Source: Sphingopyxis sp. USTB-05 (GTDB lineage Bacteria > Pseudomonadota > Alphaproteobacteria > Sphingomonadales > Sphingomonadaceae). Taken from it: a stretch of DNA of 64,000 nucleotides. Every line of letters starts with the position of its first letter. The stretch's first letter is position 1. A program made the translations under genes and the position numbers. Below the pieces are notes generated by a model. The model had not been told where the DNA came from. It ran no database searches and saw only the letters and a list, made by a program, of their open reading frames with translations. Location of the stretch: contig NZ_CP084712.1 of assembly GCF_023822045.1 (NCBI RefSeq), forward strand, positions 248,001-312,000, written 5' to 3'. Below, one piece after another: positions 48,891 through 58,439 of the stretch.

Positions 48891-49142
48891 GAGGTCAACC
48901 GGGTCAAGGATGTGGCATACCTTCACACGCTCTATGTCGATGGGCTGATCAGCCCGGAAACGTTCAACACGATGCCGCCGCAGACGCTGGATGCGTTTCG
49001 TACCCGCGGCACCGTTGCCGAGACGCTGACCGGGGGCATCGCCGGGGCGCGGCGACAGCTGGCCGAGGCCGAGCTTGCCAAGGTGCGCGCAGCTGCAGAT
49101 TTCATCGACGACGTGATCGACCGCCACAAGGCCAAATTCTGA
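48891..49142 (+). pseudogene. Transaldolase 3' fragment
   Basis: Reads VNRVKDVAYLHTLYVDGLI, then SPETFNTMPPQTLDAFRTRG, the conserved end region of transaldolase (product-binding DGLISPETFNT), to a normal-looking C-terminus (DFIDDVIDRHKAKF). The catalytic Lys and most of the barrel are missing and no start fits. It is a fragment left by rearrangement. Confidence 0.7.
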
Positions 49143-49225
49143 CCAGATGGTGCCTGATGGCGCTGGCCGCCTTGATCCGGCTGACGCGTCCGAATTTCAT
49201 GGATCGCGCCAACCTGGCGCCGGGG

Positions 49226-50641
49226 GCTACTAGATTCACACATTGAGTTTGTGGCCGAGTAAGTTGATTGCGCGTTTGGCGGTTTGGATTTCGAGCCATC
49301 CTTCGAGCATGACGATTGGTCCGGGTTTTCCGTAATATCCGGTCCATCCGCCGAGGCGGGCGCAGACCCATGAGGCTTAGGCGAGAGAGCCTTTGGGGTG
49401 AGGGTTTTCCTGGCGCTCGGTTTTGCCTTCGAGCTTGGCGCAATAGGCTTCTAGCAGCGGCAGGTCCTCAGGGTCGAGCGCATCGGTTGCCGGTCTGAGT
49501 GGTCCGGGCCACCCTCACGGGCATGGACGAGTTGCTGGATGGTGACGGCGGCGACAAGGGCAGCGATGACGAGCTTGTCGCGCGGCTCGGGGTATTCGAT
49601 GCGCAGGCCCTCGACGTCGAACCCCTTGGTTTTCAAGGTACGGAACAGCTGTTCGATCGCCCAGCGGCGGCAGTAGAGATCGACGATCTTCCAGGCTTGC
49701 AGGACGTTTTCGACGGGACGAGTGGTCAGGAGCCGCCAGTGGATTTCAGGCCTGCCCGGCAGCGGGTCGACCTCGCGAACATCGACCAGTTGCACCGCGA
49801 GCGTCTCGGGCAAGCCGGCCCTGAAGCCGCGCTGCGGCCGGGCCAGCTTCATCGTCGCGAAGCGTATGGCGAGCCGGGTAAGGCGGGCGGGACATCCGGG
49901 CTTGGCCGGCAGATCGAGATCGGCTCGACCCATTTCGGGCAGCGCATCGAGCGCGGCGAACAGCCGCCCGCCATCACCCAGGCTGCGATCCTGCGCGGAT
50001 CGTACCAAAAGGTCCGCGGGCTCGGGCCGCAGCGCGAACGCCTCGTAAATGTCGCCCTCCCGGTCGCAGATAATCGTGATCCGCCGCGCCCCTGAGCATG
50101 TCGAAGCCGCCTGATCCGCCGCTTCCAGCCAGCGGAAGCTCTCTTTCTCTTCGATCGGCAGGATCCGGCGTTCCGCCTTGCGCCCCGACTGCCGCCGCAA
50201 GAAGCAGCCGCCCGCCAAGCCCAATATCGCGCCGTCCTGCTCGTCGAGCGCGAGCGCCGCGTGCAGATAATCTCCGCCGCCGCCCTGCGAACGCTGCACC
50301 GTCGTGTCCTGGATCACCAGCACATCGCGGTCCAGGCAACGCTCCGAAAGCCCACGACCGGCCTCCGCCAAGTTCTCTGTCACCGTCACCGCGGTATTGC
50401 GTAACAATCGACTGATCCGGATCTCGCCCGCACGATCGCCGCTAAGACGACGGACCCGAAGCGCGCGCCCACCAACCTCAACAAGCCGGCCCAAAAGAAA
50501 GGCCCCCCTTTTTGCAGCCGCAAATCGCCAAAATGGCCCAGCGTCAGTTCCATCCATACCTCCATCCAAGTCAGGACAGAGAATCAGACTTCCCACAACC
50601 CTTCAACCCTCATTCAAAACACGATGTGTGAATGTCGTAGC
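49226..50641 (-). mobile_element. Decayed IS4-family element
   Basis: About 1,416 bp with imperfect terminal inverted repeats, both containing GCTAC then ATTCACACAT (49226-49245 and the complement of 50620-50641). It contains one broken transposase gene. The outer boundaries are accurate to a few bases. Confidence 0.75.
49236..50596 (-). pseudogene. IS4-family transposase, frameshifted
   Basis: The start at 50596 encodes an IS4 DDE enzyme: N-terminal LGRLVEVGGRALRV, first Asp in VLVIQDTTVQRSQGG, ITIICDREGDIYEAF, and the YREK-like WAIEQLFRTLKTKGFDVEGLR. The frame goes wrong after IQQLVHAREG; the correct C-terminus (ALDPEDLPLLEAYCAKLEG, WLEIQTAKRAINLLGHKLNV) continues in another frame and also has an in-frame TAA near 49380. 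At least two disabling changes. Confidence 0.85.
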
Positions 50642-50762
50642 TCCGGGGGAGGGGGGACATCTTCAGCCACGCAAAGATGCTGCCGCGCCGCGCCGCGCGG
50701 CGAACTGCCAGATCAGCCGCCGGCGCAGACGAGACGGGCCTTCACAGCCTTAAGCCTTTCGG

Positions 50763-51212
50763 CTACTCGATTCCGGTTGTCGCATAGGCTTGCTCCTCGG
50801 CCGCGATCAATACGCTCGCGAGCATCCAATACGCCTCGCCCCACGCCTCCAGCACCGCATCGGTAACGACGTCCGGGCCAAGAACATCACGTATGGCTGG
50901 CAGGAGCGCCTCGGCAACCAGGGGATAATGTTCGGGTCTGACGCCGGTTTCGACATGGCGCGCGATCATGCGCGCGACGGCAGGACTGAGATTTTCCAGC
51001 CGGTCGATGTTGCGTGCATAAGCAAGGATCGCAGCGGCGAGCTTTCGCGGCTGCTCGCCGCTGCTTTGGGCGGCGCGATCGAACATCGCCTCTACCTCGG
51101 GATGCTCGAAGAGCCTCGCGTACATCGCGGACGTTATCGCGACGCCATGCTGTTCGAGTGCCGGCGCCGTCGACTTCACAATCTCCATTGTGTGCTGCGA
51201 TGCTATTTTCAT
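50763..51212 (-). CDS. Single-domain globin
   Basis: 149 residues matching the globin domain of flavohaemoproteins without the reductase. Haem proximal His86 is in RMIARHVETGVRPEHYPLV, distal Tyr31 (B10) in SAMYARLFEH, and Phe44 (CD1) in EAMFDRA. It probably handles NO or O2. Upstream ATG 51254 would add 14 residues not typical of the family. It is co-directional with the TetR gene upstream (about 174 bp away), which may control it. Confidence 0.88.
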   Translation of the reverse strand: MKIASQHTMEIVKSTAPALEQHGVAITSAMYARLFEHPEVEAMFDRAAQSSGEQPRKLAAAILAYARNIDRLENLSPAVARMIARHVETGVRPEHYPLVAEALLPAIRDVLGPDVVTDAVLEAWGEAYWMLASVLIAAEEQAYATTGIE

Positions 51213-51386
51213 CGAAGTTGAACTTCCTTCCCTTGCATTTTTGCTTGCCGTCATCCCGCTGACGGCGTCGCGCTATCGCCGAAGACGATATGCAAGAGAT
51301 GCGCCAGTCGATGGACGCCGGGCGGACGTGGCCGGGAGGGGGCCGAATGTCGGATCAGGGATGTGTCTATGGGTTCGAATACACGC

Positions 51387-52076
51387 CTATGCGCTGGCGG
51401 CCAGCTTCCCGTCCGCCTTGAACCAGGACGTCGCCGAAACATAGGAGCGCAGCATGGCCATCCACTCCTCACGCACCCAGTCGCGTTCGGCACCGGGAAA
51501 CTGGAAAGCGACATCAAGCCCGGTCCCGATGTGCGAAACCAGCAGGATGGCGAGCATGTTAGCCTCCCGCTGATCGAGCAAGGGAAACCACTGGAGCAGG
51601 CGCCCGCTGACCGCATCCCTGCTCGGCTGGTTGACTTCCGTTTCATAGGTCTCGATTTCGGGGATCGAGCGATAGGCAAAATACAGGTCGAGAATGCTTG
51701 CATACTCTTTCCATATGCGGGCGAAGTCGCGCTCGATTTCGGCGAGAAGCTTGTCAACATCAGGAGCCTTGGCCGCCGCCTGCTGGACACTTTCGGCGAT
51801 CTCGTCGAGCACTGTCCGGATCAGGCTGCAAAATATCGCGGTGCGATCCGGGAAGAAGAAGTAGATCGTCCCGACCGGAATTCCCGATTGCTTGGCAATC
51901 TGGGCAATCGAGACCTTGTCGAATGGATATTTGCCGAGAAGGTCGCGGCAAGCCAAGAGTATTTCGGCAACACGTTCATGGCCGCGACCTTGGGTCGGAA
52001 CTCGTCGCATGCCGCGCTCTGATCCCGACTTGGCCGGGCTGGGTTTGGACCGTGTACGGCCCCTCTTTTCGATCAT
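51387..52076 (-). CDS. TetR-family transcriptional regulator
   Basis: 229 residues. The N-terminal HTH is FDKVSIAQIAKQSGIPVGTIYFFFPDRTAIF, preceded by a basic extension (RGRTRSKPSPAKSGSERG). The C-terminal ligand domain is helical (DLYFAYRSIPEIETYE, ANMLAILLVSHIGTG). It is divergent from the TBDR operon, sharing a 609-bp intergenic region that also carries a sigma-54 promoter. It may regulate the globin, itself or the operon. Confidence 0.88.
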   Translation of the reverse strand: MIEKRGRTRSKPSPAKSGSERGMRRVPTQGRGHERVAEILLACRDLLGKYPFDKVSIAQIAKQSGIPVGTIYFFFPDRTAIFCSLIRTVLDEIAESVQQAAAKAPDVDKLLAEIERDFARIWKEYASILDLYFAYRSIPEIETYETEVNQPSRDAVSGRLLQWFPLLDQREANMLAILLVSHIGTGLDVAFQFPGAERDWVREEWMAMLRSYVSATSWFKADGKLAASA

Positions 52077-52227
52077 GGGAACTTTCTACTCGGCGCGTTT
52101 CGACTCGCCTTGATGAAAAGAGGCCGCGCCAGGGAAAACTATGCGGCGCAGGCCGCCCGCGCAAGTACGTGCCATGCGGGGCCGTCGCGGAACCTGGCGC
52201 CATTTCTCCTTTGCTGTCTTTCAAGCC

Positions 52228-52314
52228 CCCTGTCTCGGACCGAGCTTTCCCCGGACAGGGCGTTCGCTGTTCGGAACCTGAACACCCGCCTGCATCCGCT
52301 GAACAGATTGAACA
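52228..52314. promoter_or_regulatory. Candidate upstream activator sites
   Basis: CCCTGTC-N19-GACAGGG (52228-52260), TGTTC-N7-GAACA (52268-52284) and two direct GAACAG copies (52301-52315). Their distance of about 115-205 bp from the -24 element is where sigma-54 activators normally bind. Which repeat is the true site cannot be told. Confidence 0.5.
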
Positions 52315-52431
52315 GCAGGCGGTGGACGCTGCGGCATCCACCGATCTTGCTGCCCGGCCATGGCGTGAATTGCCCCCCTTGAACGGGCTTTTGACGCAAG
52401 ATGCGCCAGACAAATTCTGCCCGGCGCACAA

Positions 52432-52448
52432 TTGGCACAGCCTTTGCT
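52432..52448 (+). promoter_or_regulatory. Sigma-54 (-24/-12) promoter
   Basis: TTGGCAC-N5-TTGCT: -24 TTGGCAC at 52432-52438 and -12 TTGCT at 52444-52448, with the correct 5-bp spacing. It matches the RpoN consensus (YTGGCACG-N4-TTGCW) at nearly every key base. It reads toward the TBDR, whose start is 238 bp downstream. A sigma-54 activator is encoded at the other end of the same gene cluster (63533-64000). Confidence 0.8.
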
Positions 52449-52685
52449 TTGTCACTCTTGCAACGCAGTCAGGGAAAGGGGGCCGGGGTATGATGTTCTT
52501 GGCGGACGCACGCGAATTTGTCCGCCGTGCGCTCACGGCTGCCGCTCGCGCCATTCCCGACGATTCTTCGGTCACGGCTGTCGGAGCGACTTCGCGCCCG
52601 TTCGGGCCCCAGAGGAGAAGATCGCGCATCGGGCGCCGTTGAAGGCCCGGGTCAAAACCAAAACAAGCAAAACAGGGAGAGGAAA

Positions 52686-55169
52686 ATGGGAATGCATCTT
52701 GATTATGGGGCATCGAACGCGATGCGCCGCCGCCTCATGGCTTCGGTTTCGATCGCCATCTTGACGCTGGCGCTGGGCACGCCAGCCGCTCATGCACAGG
52801 ACGCGCCAACCGAAGCGGCCGCGCAGGCCGACGACCAGTCGGCCATGGCCGATCCGAATGACATCATCGTGACGGCAACCCGCAAGGCGGAAGCTCTCAG
52901 CAAAATTCCTGTCAGCGTCGCGGCCTTTTCACAGGAGCAACTTGATGTTCAGGGTGTTTCGACGGTCGACAGCCTCGTCAAGAACACGCCTGGCGTGACA
53001 TTGCGCCGGGATGGCGATGGAACCAGCAACATCGCGGTCCGTGGCATCTCGTCCACGATCGGCGCTGCAACGACGGGTGTCTATATCGACGACACGCCTG
53101 TCCAGATCCGGCAGGCCGGGCTGAGCTTCACGGCGACGAACGCTTTTCCCAACATCCTCGACCTCGAACGCGTCGAAGTTCTGCGCGGCCCGCAGGGCAC
53201 GCTCTTCGGGTCCGGTTCGATGGGCGGCGCCATTCGCTTTATTACGCCGCAGCCGAGCCTCGACGAGCTTCAGGTCTATGGGCGCGCCGACGTGTCCTTC
53301 ACCCACTATGGCGAAGCCAATTTCGAGACCGTGGCCGCAGTCGGCGCTCCCATCATCGAGGACAAGCTCGGTTTCCGCATCAGTGCCAGCTACACCCGCG
53401 AAGGCGGCTGGATCGACCGCATTCCGCGGCCGGAACTCCAGCAGCAGTATCTTTCGGAGCAGGCTGGTCTCAATCGCCGGGCCGGAAGCGACAAGAATGC
53501 CAATTGGGGCGATGCCTACACGTTTCGCCTGGCCGTGACCGCGAAGCCCGCGGAGAATATCCGCATCACGCCCAGCGTCTATTTCCAGCAGACCTATCAG
53601 AACAGCGCCTCCGACTTCTGGGAATTCTTCTCCGATCCAAAGAAAGGGGTGTTCCGGAACGGCGACGTCGTCGATGGACCCAAGCGCGACCGCTGGTGGC
53701 TCCCCGCGCTCGCGACCGAATTTGATTTCGACTTCGCGACGTTGGCAACCAACACGTCCTATTTCATCCGTTCAAACCCGAACACCTATGATGTCACGAC
53801 GGCGGTGGTGCAGCTTACTGCGGGCGGCGAACAGGTTCTCACCCCGATGAGCGAATGGGTTCCGGGTGCGCCCTACTTCGCATCAGCGGCATATGATCCC
53901 AACCGCCAGAAGGTGTTCACGCAGGAACTCCGGTTGCAGTCGAACAATCCGGACTCGCGGTTCGGATGGCTCTTGGGTCTCTTCTATCAGCATTCCAAGG
54001 GCGTATCGGAAGATTTTGTCCTTGGCGACGAGACCACTTTCAACCAGCTGACAAACGGTCTCTTCGGCGTACCGAACTATGTCGATTTCTTCGGGGTGCC
54101 GCTGATCGACGGGCAGATCGCCTATCAAACGTACGACAAGCTCATCGACAAGCAATATGCCGCGTTCGGAGAACTCAACTACAAGATCCTCGACAATCTT
54201 ACCGTCACCGTGGGCGCACGCTTCTCGAAGAACAAGCTGGTCGCAACCTCGCTTCAGGGCGGACCCTATGCGGGCACCTCGACCCTCTCGGGGTTCACGG
54301 CCAGTCAGTCGGAATCGCCAATCACTCCGAAGTTCAACATTTCGTGGCAGGCAACCCCGGACAGTCTGCTGTACGCGACCGCATCGAAGGGCTTTCGTGG
54401 CGGCGGCGTGAACCAACCGCTCCCGGACCGCTGCGATGCGGGCCTGGCCGACGCTGGCTTTTCCGAGCCGCCGGACAGCTATGATTCGGACTCGCTGTGG
54501 AGCTATGAGGTCGGCACCAAGAATCGTCTTTTTAACAATCGCCTCTCGCTCGACGCGAGCGCCTTCCATATCGATTGGACCGGCATTCAGAACGCGGTCT
54601 ACATCGGCTTGGGCTGCAATCGATCGGTCGTATTCAACGCCGCGAACGCGAAGATCGATGGCTTCGATATCGCCGCTACCGTCCGTCCGGTGGACAATCT
54701 GACCGTCGCTGCGGCAGCCGGCTATGTGAACGCCAAATACAGCGATGACCTCCTCGGCGGGGCCGACGCGAACGGCGTCCAGCCGCTGATCATCGCCAAG
54801 GGTGATTCCATCCCGAACGTGACACCCTGGAGTGTGTCGGCGAGCGTTCAGTATGACACGGTCCTCGCCGGCAAGGACGTCTATCTGCGCGGCGAATATC
54901 AATATGCCGGCAGGAAGCGGCCCTCGACGATCAATAATCCGCTAGCTGCATCCTACAATGCGAACGCCATTCCCGATGCCGCATCGAACGAGTTCAACCT
55001 GCGGCTTGGCGTGGCGCTCGGCGACGTCGATCTGACGGCCTATGTCGACAATGTGTTCGATGCGACGCCGAGGTATCGCACGTCGAGCGGCGATGCCGGA
55101 AACACGGTTTTCCGGGGCTTCACGCTGCGGCCTCGCACAGTGGGCGTCACCGTCAGTTACCGCCGCTAA
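52686..55169 (+). CDS. TonB-dependent outer-membrane receptor, first gene of sigma-54 cluster
   Basis: 827 residues. ATG 52686 has GGGAGAGG upstream; signal peptide ends GTPAAHAQ. TonB box/plug: NDIIVTATRKAEALSKIPVS, VRGISSTIGAATTGVYIDDTPV and LERVEVLRGPQGTLFGSG. The barrel ends GVTVSYRR. This is the typical sphingomonad receptor for an organic substrate. It is followed by two hairpins and then the redox gene cluster, so it may be made in excess of the downstream proteins. Confidence 0.93.
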   Translation: MGMHLDYGASNAMRRRLMASVSIAILTLALGTPAAHAQDAPTEAAAQADDQSAMADPNDIIVTATRKAEALSKIPVSVAAFSQEQLDVQGVSTVDSLVKNTPGVTLRRDGDGTSNIAVRGISSTIGAATTGVYIDDTPVQIRQAGLSFTATNAFPNILDLERVEVLRGPQGTLFGSGSMGGAIRFITPQPSLDELQVYGRADVSFTHYGEANFETVAAVGAPIIEDKLGFRISASYTREGGWIDRIPRPELQQQYLSEQAGLNRRAGSDKNANWGDAYTFRLAVTAKPAENIRITPSVYFQQTYQNSASDFWEFFSDPKKGVFRNGDVVDGPKRDRWWLPALATEFDFDFATLATNTSYFIRSNPNTYDVTTAVVQLTAGGEQVLTPMSEWVPGAPYFASAAYDPNRQKVFTQELRLQSNNPDSRFGWLLGLFYQHSKGVSEDFVLGDETTFNQLTNGLFGVPNYVDFFGVPLIDGQIAYQTYDKLIDKQYAAFGELNYKILDNLTVTVGARFSKNKLVATSLQGGPYAGTSTLSGFTASQSESPITPKFNISWQATPDSLLYATASKGFRGGGVNQPLPDRCDAGLADAGFSEPPDSYDSDSLWSYEVGTKNRLFNNRLSLDASAFHIDWTGIQNAVYIGLGCNRSVVFNAANAKIDGFDIAATVRPVDNLTVAAAAGYVNAKYSDDLLGGADANGVQPLIIAKGDSIPNVTPWSVSASVQYDTVLAGKDVYLRGEYQYAGRKRPSTINNPLAASYNANAIPDAASNEFNLRLGVALGDVDLTAYVDNVFDATPRYRTSSGDAGNTVFRGFTLRPRTVGVTVSYRR

Positions 55170-55180
55170 CGGGCGGGCGC

Positions 55181-55209
55181 GGGACCGGCCATGCTCCGCG
55201 GCCGGTCCC
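55181..55209 (+). terminator. GC-rich hairpin after the TBDR
   Basis: GGGACCGGCC and GGCCGGTCCC pair perfectly over 10 bp around a 9-nt loop, 12 bp after the TBDR stop. No T-run follows, so it may attenuate transcription or protect the TBDR mRNA end. Confidence 0.6.
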
Positions 55210-55222
55210 AGCTTGCATCGGC

Positions 55223-55257
55223 CAATTGAAACTCGACGAATCCTCAAGTTTCAATTG
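55223..55257 (+). repeat. Second hairpin, CAATTGAAACT arms
   Basis: CAATTGAAACT (55223-55233) and its complement AGTTTCAATTG (55247-55257) form an 11-bp AT-rich stem with a 13-nt loop. It lies between the GC hairpin and the next gene (start 55328) and could be an operator or an mRNA processing element. Confidence 0.55.
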
Positions 55258-55327
55258 ACCCTGCAAATGGCGGGGATTACGAAGACATAGTGGGCGACTC
55301 ACTTAAGCGAGCGCTGCCTGGGAGAGT

Positions 55328-57082
55328 ATGATGCGGTTGCCTGCTAAGGGTCGGTACAGAGTCGTTGCGCTTGGAAGCGCGGTCATTCTGCTTGTCGCGG
55401 CGCTTCTCCTCTGGAACATTTTTCTGCGCGCGCCCGACTGGGCTGCGGGCAAGGACCGTCCGAAGTCCGGCGATGAATATACGCGCATGGTCAAGCTCAG
55501 CCCGGACCAATATCGCCAGACAATCGCCAGCATCTTTGGACCCGCGGTCAAGATCGAAGGGCAGTTCGTCGAGCCGGGTGTGCGTGAGGATGGTCTTCTG
55601 GCCGTCGGGGCCGGTCAGGTGAGCATCACTTCGGCAGGGCTCGAAGCTGCAGATGCCATGGCGGCGGGAATCGCCCAGCAAGTGTTCGACCCGACCATGC
55701 GGGCATCGACCATGCCATGCAAACCCGAGGCGACGAACCGGCCGGACGACAAGTGCGCGGGCGAATTCTTCTCGAAGGTGGGCCGGCTGCTGCTGCGCCG
55801 CTCGCTCACCGATGAGGAGCTCAAGGCCTATGTCGCCGTCGCCGCCGAGGTGACCGGCGATTCCAAGGACTTTTATTACGGAATGCAGGTCGCCCTTCGC
55901 AATCTCCTCATCGACCCGCAGTTCCTGTTCCGCTTCGAACATGCGGCGGCCGATGGCAACGGCGTGTTCCGCCTGACGCCGGACTCGCAGGCGTCGCGGC
56001 TCAGCTTCTTCCTCTGGAACGGTCCGCCGGACGCGGAGCTGCTCGACGCTGCAGAAAATGGCGATCTCGACAGCGCCTCGGGCCGCGAGGACCAAGTCGA
56101 GCGCATGATTGCCTCGCCACTTTACGCAAATGGAGTCCGGGCCTTTTTCGAGGATCTTCTCGGGTTCGACCAGTTCGCGACGCTCAGCAAGGACACGACG
56201 CTCTTCCCCAAATTCACCGCGAGCATCGGCGCCGACTCGAGAGAGCAGACGATGCGGACGATACTCGACCTGCTCGTTTATCACGACGGCGATTACCGCG
56301 AGATTTTCACGACGCGCAAGACATTCCTGACGCCGGCGCTCGGTGCAATTTACCGCGTCCCTGTCATAACCGACATCGAGAACGGCGCGGTCGATCCGTG
56401 GGTGCCTTACGAGTTTTCAGTCGGCGACAAACGTCCGGGCATCCTCTCTCACATCAGCTTCGTGGCTCTCCACTCACACCCCGGCCGCAGCTCGCCTACC
56501 CACCGTGGTAAAGCCCTCCGCGAATTGCTGTTGTGCCAGAAAGTGCCGCCGCCGCCGGGGGATGTCGATTTCAGCCTCGTGCAGGATATCAGCAGCCCGA
56601 CCCTGAAGACGGCCCGGATGCGGCTGAACCTGCACGCTGCGCAACCAGCCTGTGCCGGCTGTCACAAGATCACCGATCCGATCGGGCTTGCGCTCGAGAA
56701 CTTCGACGCTGCCGGTGAGTTCCGCACCACCGAAAATGGCGCAGTCATCGACACCCACGGCGACCTCAACGGCGTCCATTACAAGGACGCCGACGGTCTC
56801 GCCAAGGCGCTGTATAACGATCCGTCGGTGCCAGCCTGCTTCGTCAAGCGCGTCTATGCCTACGCAACAAGTCAGGCGCCGACCGGGAGCGATCTCGGCA
56901 ATCTCAAGCAGTTCAAGGAAACCTTTGCGAATAATGGATATCGCGTCCGGTCGCTGATGACGGCGATCGCCGTCGACGAAGACATGTATCGTGTCATTCG
57001 GCCGCGCAAACCGCTGCCAGCCCGGCCCGTCCTGACCGCCGGTCACGGGCGCCCTGTCAAACCGGCAAGCCCCACAACATGA
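55328..57082 (+). CDS. DUF1592/DUF1588/DUF1585 protein with one heme-c site
   Basis: 584 residues with one N-terminal membrane anchor (VVALGSAVILLVAALLLWNIF). Domain order by eye: DUF1595 (GRLLLRRSLTDEELKAYV), DUF1592 (ASRLSFFLWNGPPDAELLDA), DUF1588 (RPGILSHISFVALHSHPG, HRGKALRELLLC) and DUF1585 (LAKALYNDPSVPACFVKRVY). A CAGCH heme-binding motif lies at residues 442-446. These proteins are best known from planctomycetes and myxobacteria and their function is unknown. It is usually paired with DUF1552, which follows 13 bp later. Confidence 0.88.
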   Translation: MMRLPAKGRYRVVALGSAVILLVAALLLWNIFLRAPDWAAGKDRPKSGDEYTRMVKLSPDQYRQTIASIFGPAVKIEGQFVEPGVREDGLLAVGAGQVSITSAGLEAADAMAAGIAQQVFDPTMRASTMPCKPEATNRPDDKCAGEFFSKVGRLLLRRSLTDEELKAYVAVAAEVTGDSKDFYYGMQVALRNLLIDPQFLFRFEHAAADGNGVFRLTPDSQASRLSFFLWNGPPDAELLDAAENGDLDSASGREDQVERMIASPLYANGVRAFFEDLLGFDQFATLSKDTTLFPKFTASIGADSREQTMRTILDLLVYHDGDYREIFTTRKTFLTPALGAIYRVPVITDIENGAVDPWVPYEFSVGDKRPGILSHISFVALHSHPGRSSPTHRGKALRELLLCQKVPPPPGDVDFSLVQDISSPTLKTARMRLNLHAAQPACAGCHKITDPIGLALENFDAAGEFRTTENGAVIDTHGDLNGVHYKDADGLAKALYNDPSVPACFVKRVYAYATSQAPTGSDLGNLKQFKETFANNGYRVRSLMTAIAVDEDMYRVIRPRKPLPARPVLTAGHGRPVKPASPTT

Positions 57083-57095
57083 AGGGAGTAAGATC

Positions 57096-58439
57096 GTGAC
57101 TAGAGACCTGGACATTTCGCGCCGCATGGTTCTCCGCGGCTCGCTCAACGCCGCGGCGGTCACCGTTGCCCTGCCGTTCCTCGATTCGATGTTCGATGTG
57201 AACGGCGAAGCCTATGCGGCGACCAATACCACGCTACCGACGATCTTCGGCACCTGGTTCTACGGCCTCGGTCTCGCTCCTGGCTTCTGGCAGCCGTCAG
57301 CAACGGGAGCGAATTTCCCGCTAACGCCGCAGCTCGAGCTATTCGCGCCCGTGAAGGACAAGATGAACGTCTACAGCGGCATGCAGGTGTTTCTCGACGG
57401 CAAGGTAAACCAGAATCATTATTCGAGCGCGCAGGGGATCATGACGGGCTATGTCGCGCCGACCGGCGCCGGATATAGCACAAGTCTCGATCAGGCGATC
57501 CTCGCAAAGTTGCAGCCCACGACCCGCTTCCGTTCGATCGAGGTCGCGTGCGACGGCGATACAAAATCGAGTTGGAGCGCGCGAGGAGATAGCGGAATGA
57601 ATCCGTCGATCGTTTCGCCGGCGTCTCTTTATGGCCGCATTTTTGGCCCCGAGTTCGTCAATCCCAATGCCGCGAACTTCAAGCCCGACACGAAGACGAT
57701 GGTACGGCACAGCGCGCTTTCGGCCATCACCGAACAGCGCAAGAAGCTCGTCACGATGGTCGGTGCGGACGATCGCGCAAAGCTGGACGAATATTTCACT
57801 TCGGTTCGCGATCTTGAAAAGAAGCTCTCGTTCGAGCTCCAGCGCCCGGCACCGCTAGAGGCCTGTACCGTAGCCGGGAGGCCCGAGGGCGAGAAGGAAG
57901 GGACGGTCATCGAGGACGCGATGCACCGGCACAATCTTTTCATCGACCTGCTGACTCATGCCCTGGCCTGCGGCCAGACGCGGGTCTTCAACCTCAGCAT
58001 CTCGCAGGGGATGTCAGGCCTTCGCAAGGCCGGTGACCCCACGGGTCACCACACTTACACGCACGAGGAGCCCATCGATCCGGTGCTCGGCTACCAGAAG
58101 ATGTCGCGCTGGTTCTCCGACCAGAATATGGCAGCGTTCCTTTACGTCATCCAGTCGCTAGACAATGTGAAGGAAGGGGACCGCACGCTGCTCGATCGCA
58201 GTCTGGTGTTTGCCTACACCGATCATGGCGAGGCCCGGCTGCATTCCATGAAGGAGTTCCCCCTTTTCACTGCCGGCAGTGCCAACGGCCGCCTGCGGAC
58301 CGGTTACCATGTCAATGCGAAGGGCGATACGGTGAGCCGTCTTCCTCTCACCATCCAGCATGCCCTGGGCATCAGCGTTGATAGCTGGGGCCGCGAATCG
58401 AACATGACCTCGAAGCCCTTCACGGAGCTTCTCGTGTGA
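57096..58439 (+). CDS. DUF1552 protein, Tat-exported
   Basis: 447 residues from GTG 57096. The N-terminus has a twin-arginine signal (ISRRMVLRGSLNAAAVTVALPF). The body carries DUF1552 marks: FGTWFYGLGLAPGFWQP, YSGMQVF, SSAQGIMTGY, SLDQAILAKL and near the end TDHGEARLHSMKEFPLFTAG. DUF1552 belongs to the alkaline-phosphatase-like (sulfatase-like) superfamily by fold, but the usual catalytic set is not evident to me. Tat export suggests folding with a cofactor before transport. Confidence 0.88.
   Translation: MTRDLDISRRMVLRGSLNAAAVTVALPFLDSMFDVNGEAYAATNTTLPTIFGTWFYGLGLAPGFWQPSATGANFPLTPQLELFAPVKDKMNVYSGMQVFLDGKVNQNHYSSAQGIMTGYVAPTGAGYSTSLDQAILAKLQPTTRFRSIEVACDGDTKSSWSARGDSGMNPSIVSPASLYGRIFGPEFVNPNAANFKPDTKTMVRHSALSAITEQRKKLVTMVGADDRAKLDEYFTSVRDLEKKLSFELQRPAPLEACTVAGRPEGEKEGTVIEDAMHRHNLFIDLLTHALACGQTRVFNLSISQGMSGLRKAGDPTGHHTYTHEEPIDPVLGYQKMSRWFSDQNMAAFLYVIQSLDNVKEGDRTLLDRSLVFAYTDHGEARLHSMKEFPLFTAGSANGRLRTGYHVNAKGDTVSRLPLTIQHALGISVDSWGRESNMTSKPFTELLV

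Larger units (their letters stand above)
52077..52685 (+). promoter_or_regulatory. Long regulatory region between the TetR gene and the TBDR operon
   Basis: 609 bp without a convincing gene. It holds the sigma-54 promoter at 52432-52448 and several inverted or direct repeats about 115-205 bp upstream of it. The leader from the promoter to the TBDR start is about 230 nt. Confidence 0.6.
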
